Translations under genes and position numbers: made by a program
Part shown: piece by piece, positions 6,238 to 10,231 of the stretch
How the letters are laid out: each line of letters starts with the position of its first letter
How positions within the stretch are numbered: position 1 is the first letter of the stretch
The notes under the pieces: generated by a model
Told to the model about the DNA's origin: nothing
The model's input: only the letters and a program-made list of their open reading frames with translations
The model's database searches: none
Source of the DNA: an uncultured Clostridia bacterium
GTDB lineage: Bacteria; Bacillota; Clostridia; Oscillospirales; Acutalibacteraceae
NCBI GenBank assembly: GCA_946186535.1
Contig: CAMHNT010000061.1
Coordinates: forward strand, 1-10,231
Length of the DNA stretch: 10,231 nt
Direction: 5' to 3'

Positions 6238-6447
6238 ACAACGGCGTTATCCAAAAAAACAACACCGTCTGCGGCAGTACTCCAATGCCGCCTTTCAAAT
6301 ACATTTTTTCATAACTCATAAAATGCCGGTAAGTAATATATACAAAAAACAACCGGCACAACAGGAGCAATAACATTATATGTAACCCTCGGCGATTCCG
6401 TGAATTTTTCAAAAATAATACAGTTTCCTTTTTCGGAAAACAATAAA
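6238..6447. other. Gene-free leader region upstream of cotJA
   Basis: No protein or RNA gene is supported here. The minus strand shows small stems: GCCGGT/ACCGGC arms near 6325-6360, GCGGCA/TGCCGC near 6270-6292, and an ACGG.../...CCGT pairing just before the cotJA ribosome-binding site. These may be leader structure or remnants of small repeats. A sigma-E promoter is expected in this interval, but the AT-rich matches (for example around 6325-6345) are too weak to call. Confidence 0.4.
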
Positions 6448-6496
6448 AAACACCGCACCCACAGAGCGTTAATATAACTCCGTGAATGCGGTGTTT
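6448..6496 (-). terminator. Rho-independent terminator downstream of the DUF3793 gene
   Basis: AAACACCGCA (6448-6457) pairs with TGCGGTGTTT (6487-6496). The interior extends with CACAGAG/CTCCGTG, which has one mismatch, giving a long hairpin. The minus-strand 3' side continues as TTTATTGTTTT. It lies about 150 nt past the DUF3793 stop. The interval 6497-6644 shows nothing else. Confidence 0.72.
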
Positions 6497-6644
6497 CCGT
6501 GAATCCGTTAAGGTCAAAGAAGGGATTTTTCATAAATTCAGAGAGACAATAAACCGGACTCACCTTAAAATAGGGATCATTATATAAGCGAAGAAATGGA
6601 TGAAGTTATTATCCATTAAAGTAGTTGTCAGATCAATATCATAC

Positions 6645-7217
6645 TCACGCCACCGTAAGCTGCAAAATGCTTCTGCCCTGCTGCCAGAGCTTTGTGTAGA
6701 CATTTCTGCATTTGCTGAATTTTTGGAACGTTCTTTCCGCTTCCTCTTCGTTGCAGTAAACCTTCCAGTAGCCCGTGCATTTGCAGTTGCGTCCGCCGTT
6801 GTCGATGAATCCGATAACATCCCCGAGAGGATATCCCAGAAACAGCCCGATCTCGTGAGGGAAGCTTCCGCTTTCCGCAATTCTTTCCCTGAGCATTTTT
6901 ACGGCATAATCAACGTCCGTGCTTTCATATCCGCAGCCCCTCATGAATTTTCCGACTCCTCTTCTCGAGAGATCCTCCTCAAGCTTTGACTTGCGGTAAA
7001 CATAGAGCATAGCCTTGCCGCTGCCCTTTTTCAGAACATAAACCGTAATTCCCTTTCCTCTGAAATGCTCGTTCCATATCCGGACCACTTCATTGAGCTG
7101 GGAATTGCTGTCGTATGAAATCGTGAAAAGATTGCCGGTCTTTATCGATGCAAGCGTCGGCGCACAATGCTCTATCAGCAGCCTTTCAAGATATGCTGTT
7201 CTTTCCGATAAACTCAT
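6645..7217 (-). CDS. DUF3793 family protein
   Basis: The protein has 190 residues from ATG 7217, with AAAGGAAG about 8 nt upstream; the ATG at 7235 would place that site inside the gene. Recognisable DUF3793 features are EHCAPTLASIKTGNLF at 16-31, the highly typical FPHEIGLFLGYPLGDVIGFI at 119-138, and CKCTGYWKVYCNEEEAE at 145-161. The C-terminus CRNVYTKLW also fits. Six Cys residues (18, 95, 145, 147, 155, 170) could support metal or redox chemistry, but no function is established. From memory, members often sit near flavodoxin or ferrous-iron transport genes in Clostridia; none is visible here. It is predicted soluble, with no signal peptide or membrane span. It is a single-gene unit with its own promoter and terminator, placed between the tail genes and cotJ. 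Confidence 0.88.
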   Translation of the reverse strand: MSLSERTAYLERLLIEHCAPTLASIKTGNLFTISYDSNSQLNEVVRIWNEHFRGKGITVYVLKKGSGKAMLYVYRKSKLEEDLSRRGVGKFMRGCGYESTDVDYAVKMLRERIAESGSFPHEIGLFLGYPLGDVIGFIDNGGRNCKCTGYWKVYCNEEEAERTFQKFSKCRNVYTKLWQQGRSILQLTVA

Positions 7218-7274
7218 TCTCAATCTTCCTTTCATACATATATTATATTCCGATTTTCTTTTTTTATTTATACA

Positions 7275-7290
7275 GTTAGCTTTTTCTAAC
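7275..7290. promoter_or_regulatory. GTTAG-N6-CTAAC dyad at the predicted transcription start of the DUF3793 gene
   Basis: GTTAG (7275-7279) and CTAAC (7286-7290) are an inverted pair just downstream of the -10 box. A third CTAAC at 7312-7316 lies in the promoter spacer. GTTAG/CTAAC half-sites recall operators of DtxR/IdeR-type metalloregulators, though the 6-nt centre is wider than in the classical site. The operator role is inference. Confidence 0.4.
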
Positions 7291-7300
7291 CTATAAATAT

Positions 7301-7328
7301 ATTATCATACACTAACTCTTTTTGTCAA
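7301..7328 (-). promoter_or_regulatory. Sigma-A-type promoter of the DUF3793 gene
   Basis: On the minus strand TTGACA (7328-7323) is followed after 16 nt by GATAAT (7306-7301). The -35 begins directly after the T-rich tail of the tail-operon terminator. This gives a leader of about 75-80 nt. Confidence 0.72.
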
Positions 7329-7336
7329 GAAAAAAG

Positions 7337-7371
7337 AAAACGACAGACATAAATATTCTGCCTGCCGTTTT
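7337..7371 (-). terminator. Rho-independent terminator of the contractile-tail operon
   Basis: Arms at 7337-7349 and 7359-7371 with a 9-nt loop pair over 13 bp. In the minus-strand RNA the two imperfect positions become G-U wobbles, while in the plus-strand RNA they would be A-C mismatches. The structure therefore points to minus-strand use. A CTTTTTTC tail follows. It lies 8 nt past the fibre-like gene. Confidence 0.82.
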
Positions 7372-7379
7372 GGAAATAT

Positions 7380-7838
7380 TTATCTAAAAGCTACAATAAC
7401 ATACTGATAGTCGCTGTTGTTGAAATTAGATATAATCGAGCCTTCGGTCTTCTGAAAGACCTTGAAGCCGCTGCTGCTGATGTAGCAGTTTCTCGTTGAA
7501 CCGTAGTTTCTCACCGCAATGCAGCAGTTTATCCTGAGGTTCCCGTCAACTAACTCAACCGGCGGAGAATCCGACGGAAACATCAGAACCATCTGAGGTT
7601 CGAAATCAAATGTAATTGTTCTCGACTCCTCGTCCGTTCCCTGTACTATTTTAAAATAATACGGACTCCCGACTCTCAGTTTTTCGTCGCTTGTCAGGTG
7701 CATGCTTTCACTCTGAACGTGGCTTCCGAGAACCGAATCAATGATTGAATTGTCCATTACGAAATCGCTTCTCGTCGGTCTGTCGCTTCCGACCCAGTTG
7801 TTAAGCTGCAAATTATCGGTTTTGAATTTTGACGCCAT
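7380..7838 (-). CDS. Small tail fibre-like/appendage protein of the contractile-tail module
   Basis: The protein has 152 residues from ATG 7838, with TAGGAGGA 5-6 nt upstream. The N-terminus, LQLNNWVGSDRPTRSDFVMD then NSIIDSVLGSHVQSESMHLT, resembles the opening of many clostridial prophage tail-fibre and tail-appendage proteins, which carry a W-x-G-x-D-x-P...DFxxDN pattern followed by an HxxxxxMHLT segment. The remaining roughly 100 residues look beta-rich (YYFKIVQGTDEESRTITFDF, LRINCCIAVRNYG, YQYVIVAFR) and match nothing I recognise. The position, last in the operon after the YmfQ-like gene and before the terminator, is where receptor-binding fibres are usually encoded. It is very short for a fibre, so it may be only the attachment part or a small distal adhesin. 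No chaperone gene follows. Confidence 0.65.
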   Translation of the reverse strand: MASKFKTDNLQLNNWVGSDRPTRSDFVMDNSIIDSVLGSHVQSESMHLTSDEKLRVGSPYYFKIVQGTDEESRTITFDFEPQMVLMFPSDSPPVELVDGNLRINCCIAVRNYGSTRNCYISSSGFKVFQKTEGSIISNFNNSDYQYVIVAFR

Positions 7839-7848
7839 ACTGTTCCTC

Positions 7849-8415
7849 CTAATATTCTTCAAATTCGTCCCAGGTGAGCCCCAGGCTGTCCGCTTCATCA
7901 AATGTCCTTCCGTAACCGTCGTAGTCGTCCCACGCCGTATGTCTGAAATCAATAGTAAACGTGTTGTGACACGGCAGGAATTCCTCCGCCCTCTTTCTGA
8001 TATACGCTTTTTCTTCGGGGCTGATATCAGTGTTCAAAGGCTTAATATAAATATGCTGTATCATAGGATACTCCTCGATTTCGCATTCGACACCAAGCGT
8101 TCTGAAAAATCTTTTTATGCCCTCAACATTGTTGTCGTTGACGTTAAGATTTATCAGCGACAGTATCATATCACGTCTTTTCGAAAGCTCCAGATCGCTC
8201 CTCTCACGCCCCACAAGCTTTTCAAAAGACGTCAGTCCGAAATCCTCCGCAGTCGCAACAAAGCATTCCGAAACAAGCCCGTCAACCGTTTCCGAAAGAG
8301 GATCGAGAGCGTTCGAATAGACCGAAAGCTCAATGCTGACAAGCGTGTTGTAATTGATCTGATACATACCGATCGGCCGAAGAGCCTTTTCCATCCGATA
8401 ATAGCTTATCATCAT
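7849..8415 (-). CDS. Putative phage tail protein, YmfQ/XkdU-like (DUF2313)
   Basis: The protein has 188 residues from ATG 8415, two nt after the baseplate J stop; ATG 8412 is equally possible. Features of the YmfQ/DUF2313 family, equivalent to P2 gpI and Mu gp48, include LVSECFVATAEDFGLTSFEK (about 47-66), GRERSDLELSKRRDMIL (69-85) and a C-terminal repeat-like ending SLGLTWDEFEEY. These proteins sit at the baseplate periphery and connect baseplate J to the fibres. Gene order J, YmfQ, fibre supports this. The ribosome-binding site is weak, so translation is probably coupled to the J gene. Confidence 0.82.
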   Translation of the reverse strand: MMISYYRMEKALRPIGMYQINYNTLVSIELSVYSNALDPLSETVDGLVSECFVATAEDFGLTSFEKLVGRERSDLELSKRRDMILSLINLNVNDNNVEGIKRFFRTLGVECEIEEYPMIQHIYIKPLNTDISPEEKAYIRKRAEEFLPCHNTFTIDFRHTAWDDYDGYGRTFDEADSLGLTWDEFEEY

Positions 8416-8417
8416 TA

Positions 8418-9482
8418 TTACTCACGCTCCACAATCGTAATCATGCCGGGACAGAAGATCTTGTCGTCCGTCGTGCTTCTGTCGGACATGAGGTTATATT
8501 CGAACGAATAATTCTTGACGCCCTCGGTGTGTTCAATATATTCTCCTATTGCGGAAAGATAGACCGTCTCTCCCGCCGAAAGCATACCGAAATATTCTTC
8601 GATAGACTCCCTGCAGTTTTCCTTGACGTCGGAAAAATTCCAGCCGTCCTTCGCCGCAACATAAACCGCAACATTGAACTCGATCCTCTGAAGCGGCTTC
8701 ACCTCGATATCGACATTGATCTCCCTCTGTTCGTCGAGCGCAGCCTTGACTTTTTTCAGAAGATTCTCCGAGGGATCTCCGTCGGCGTTCGTTATGAAAA
8801 CGTCTATCGTTCCGATTCCTCTGTTTCTCGGAATGATTCCTGCCGCCGTAACTCCTTCGATACTCATCGCAGTTTTCAGGTAATAAGCCCTGTTCGTACC
8901 GTTTGAAATATTCACGAAGCTGTCGAGAATTCTAGCTCTGAGCTGTTCGTCATTTTCGGCGTCGCTTCCGTTTTTTGTGTTGGTCGTATTTTTGACGCTG
9001 CCGACGCCGATGACGGGAGTTACCATGACATTGATCTTGTTTCTCCAGACATTCCCCCTCAGACCCTCCTCGAGCGCTTCAACAGAGACCGAAGCCGTCT
9101 TTTCGCCTGCTTCAATCACGGTATCCTCAACCGTAACGAATCTCACGGGATCGTCTCCGCCCGTTGCCACCACGGTTCCTTCCGGAATTCCGATATCATA
9201 GCTCAGAGTTTTTTCGGCTGAAAACTCGACCGTACCGACAGCCTTTGTGCCGCTTTTTCTGGTCAGACCTCTCTGCTGAGCGTGGAGATCGAGATACTCC
9301 CCCTCCGCCGTGTTCGGAAACATCTGATTTTTGAGCCAGTTCATTTCGGCCTGAGCCGTAAAAATCTCGCCGGCGAGAACCTCCATACGGATTCCGATAT
9401 CCGAAGCCCGGTCGGGGACAGTTCCCGTTTTCATTTTATATTCCTCTATCATTCTCTCCAAAATTTCAGAATACGTCTCCAT
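8418..9482 (-). CDS. Baseplate J/gp47 family protein
   Basis: The protein has 354 residues from ATG 9482, with GGAGGTGAT 6-7 nt upstream. It corresponds to P2 gpJ, Mu gp47 and PBSX XkdT, which form the wedges of a contractile-tail baseplate. Recognisable stretches are EGEYLDLHAQQRGLTRKSGT (about 61-80), IPEGTVVATGGDD, LRGNVWRNKINVM with VKNTTNTKNGSDAENDEQLR (an E/D-rich turn typical of the family), ISNGTNRAYYLKTAMSIEGV and GTIDVFITNADGDP. The C-terminal domain (YLSAIGEYIEHTEGVKNY) is also typical. Its start overlaps the end of the gp25-like gene by 17 nt. Length is normal for the family and no disruption is seen. Confidence 0.93.
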   Translation of the reverse strand: METYSEILERMIEEYKMKTGTVPDRASDIGIRMEVLAGEIFTAQAEMNWLKNQMFPNTAEGEYLDLHAQQRGLTRKSGTKAVGTVEFSAEKTLSYDIGIPEGTVVATGGDDPVRFVTVEDTVIEAGEKTASVSVEALEEGLRGNVWRNKINVMVTPVIGVGSVKNTTNTKNGSDAENDEQLRARILDSFVNISNGTNRAYYLKTAMSIEGVTAAGIIPRNRGIGTIDVFITNADGDPSENLLKKVKAALDEQREINVDIEVKPLQRIEFNVAVYVAAKDGWNFSDVKENCRESIEEYFGMLSAGETVYLSAIGEYIEHTEGVKNYSFEYNLMSDRSTTDDKIFCPGMITIVERE

Positions 9483-9819
9483 TCAATATCACCTCCAAAA
9501 TCCTTGACTCCTCGCCGTAAAACACCTCGACAAAAAGCTTGATAAAAACAGATTTCGACTCGGCAGTCACAGTTCCGACAGAAATCTCCTTCTGATCCGC
9601 AAGAGCCTCACGACACCGCAGTTCCGCTTCCCTGCTGATATCACTGCTTCCGATGAGTCCCGAAAAATCGGATCCGAGCTCTCTGTCAAAAATAAAATCG
9701 CCTTTTTGTGTCAGAAGAATAAATTTCACTCTCTGACACGCCTCGTCTATTGAATAAATCTCCTCAGTATATCCGCTGACGTCCGTCTTGAAATCCCCGT
9801 CCTGAACAAGCGTATCCAT
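9466..9819 (-). CDS. gp25/GPW-like baseplate wedge protein (XkdS/DUF2634-like)
   Basis: The protein has 117 residues from ATG 9819, with GGAGGGAT about 5 nt upstream and a single base after the spike gene stop. It matches the small wedge protein of contractile tails, related to T4 gp25 and P2 gpW. The hallmark is EACQRVKFILLTQKGDFIFD (about 27-46) then RELGSDFSGLIG, followed by a segment of alternating strands (VGTVTAESKSVFIKLFVEVF). The position between spike V and baseplate J is the standard order. The split between the GPW_gp25 and DUF2634 families cannot be settled by eye. Confidence 0.85.
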   Translation of the reverse strand: MDTLVQDGDFKTDVSGYTEEIYSIDEACQRVKFILLTQKGDFIFDRELGSDFSGLIGSSDISREAELRCREALADQKEISVGTVTAESKSVFIKLFVEVFYGEESRILEVILNGDVF

Positions 9820-9820
9820 A

Positions 9821-10165
9821 CTATCCCTCCGAATCAAAAATTTTTCCGTTGATCACAACGGTGCCGTCATTCTTCAGAACGATACTTGCACCGCCTGACG
9901 AATAAAGCCCGATTTCCCCCTCGTTCAGCTCAAGCGGATCCTCTTCCGAAACGCCGCACATAACCGACGTATTTCCCACCGGAAGAACAACAGCCCTGCT
10001 GCCCTTCGGCGGAACATACGCTATTCCGTAAGGGCACGCCGTTTCTATATTCTTAACGCTTTCGCTTCCCGAGACACCTATACTGTTTTTATCTGCAAAA
10101 ACCACGGAAGCAAAGAACGGCGCTCTTCCGCCTTCCTCCTCCGCAATAGCCTTAGCAATCCACAA
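9821..10165 (-). CDS. Phage baseplate assembly protein V / tail spike (Mu gp45-like), short form
   Basis: The protein has 114 residues from TTG 10165, which follows AAAGGAGGG by 6-7 nt; a longer frame from TTG 10189 would run through that site. The middle (PYGIAYVPPKGSRAVVLPVG) then MCGVSEEDPLELNEGEIGLY fits the OB-fold part of gpV-type spikes. The end SSGGASIVLKNDGTVVINGK fits the first turns of the beta-helix that forms the membrane-piercing tip. The protein is short beside P2 gpV (about 210 residues) or Mu gp45 (about 195). The tip would be blunt unless completed by a separate protein. It is the first tail gene visible; the repeat at 10176 overlaps its ribosome-binding site. Confidence 0.82.
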   Translation of the reverse strand: MWIAKAIAEEEGGRAPFFASVVFADKNSIGVSGSESVKNIETACPYGIAYVPPKGSRAVVLPVGNTSVMCGVSEEDPLELNEGEIGLYSSGGASIVLKNDGTVVINGKIFDSEG

Positions 10166-10175
10166 CCTAATCCCT

Positions 10176-10231
10176 CCTTTTTTTAACAACCCCTCCGTCA
10201 GCCTGCGGCTGACACCTCCCCTTGAGGGGAG
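10176..10231. repeat. Dispersed palindromic repeat, copy 2 (cut by the window edge)
   Basis: This matches 4841-4896 at 54 of 56 positions. Differences are T to G in the hairpin loop and A to G in the centre of the CCTCCCCTTRAGGGGAG palindrome. Its left end supplies the A-rich side and first GG of the ribosome-binding site of the spike gene on the minus strand. It lies inside the tail operon, or just at its visible start. Confidence 0.85.

Noticed and set aside
6325..6345. Sigma-E-like promoter for cotJ
   Set aside because: A GTATATATT-like -35 is followed by a -10 with only about half of the expected bases, so the match is no better than chance in AT-rich DNA.
6309..6563. Minus-strand frames in the region between DUF3793 and cotJA
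   Set aside because: They lack ribosome-binding sites, pass through the terminator hairpin and have no recognisable composition or motif.
7741..8511. Plus-strand 256-codon open frame
   Set aside because: It is antisense to two well-supported tail genes and shows no domain pattern.
4841..10231. Direct repeats at 4841 and 10176 as att sites of an integrated element
   Set aside because: The interval holds the core cotJ operon and only the distal part of a tail cluster, which continues past the right copy. The sequence is a hairpin repeat of dispersed type and no integrase is present.

Overview
The window looks like the chromosome of an endospore-forming member of the Clostridia, probably a Ruminococcus-like Oscillospiraceae. 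Evidence for this is moderate GC, purine-rich Shine-Dalgarno sites, a cotJABC spore-coat operon, a DUF3793 gene, a DUF1273-type SLOG gene, and palindrome-rich intergenic repeats of a kind common in gut Clostridia. The genus is an inference; no rRNA or other marker gene is present. Almost everything reads on the minus strand, so transcription runs from high to low coordinates.

Layout, low to high coordinates. (1) 1-521: the 5' part of a secreted RCC1-repeat protein, with its own sigma-A-type promoter. (2) 746-783: a perfect-stem terminator, then a full-length pyrimidine-nucleoside phosphorylase at 807-2108 with all expected catalytic residues. (3) 2109-2691: no gene, but a run of six hairpins and a second, partly homologous palindromic block in inverted orientation. 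(4) 2692-3831: an orphan BMP/PnrA-like nucleoside-binding lipoprotein. With the phosphorylase it suggests nucleoside uptake and salvage, although no permease or ATPase is nearby. (5) 3872-4851: a visibly AT-rich islet with a SLOG-family gene (minus) and a divergent XRE-type regulator (plus). (6) 4841-5062: a second mosaic of palindromic repeats, followed by the cotJ terminator. (7) 5129-6219: cotJC, cotJB and cotJA, tightly coupled. (8) 6645-7217: a DUF3793 gene with a consensus promoter and GTTAG/CTAAC dyads that could bind a metalloregulator. (9) 7380-10165: the distal end of a contractile-tail operon transcribed as spike (V), gp25-like, baseplate J, YmfQ-like tail protein and a small fibre-like protein, closed by a terminator. 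(10) 10176-10231: a second copy of the repeat seen at 4841.

The gene order in (9) is the classic P2/Mu/PBSX-type baseplate order. The window cannot say whether it belongs to an intact prophage, a remnant or a phage-tail-like bacteriocin, because the upstream genes are outside it. No unambiguous new system is visible. The best leads are the dispersed palindromic repeats that contribute to gene signals (a stop codon in one copy, part of a ribosome-binding site in the other), the hairpin array in front of the phosphorylase, the candidate metal-responsive operator of the DUF3793 gene, and the compact tail-tip module with its small unassigned fibre-like protein.
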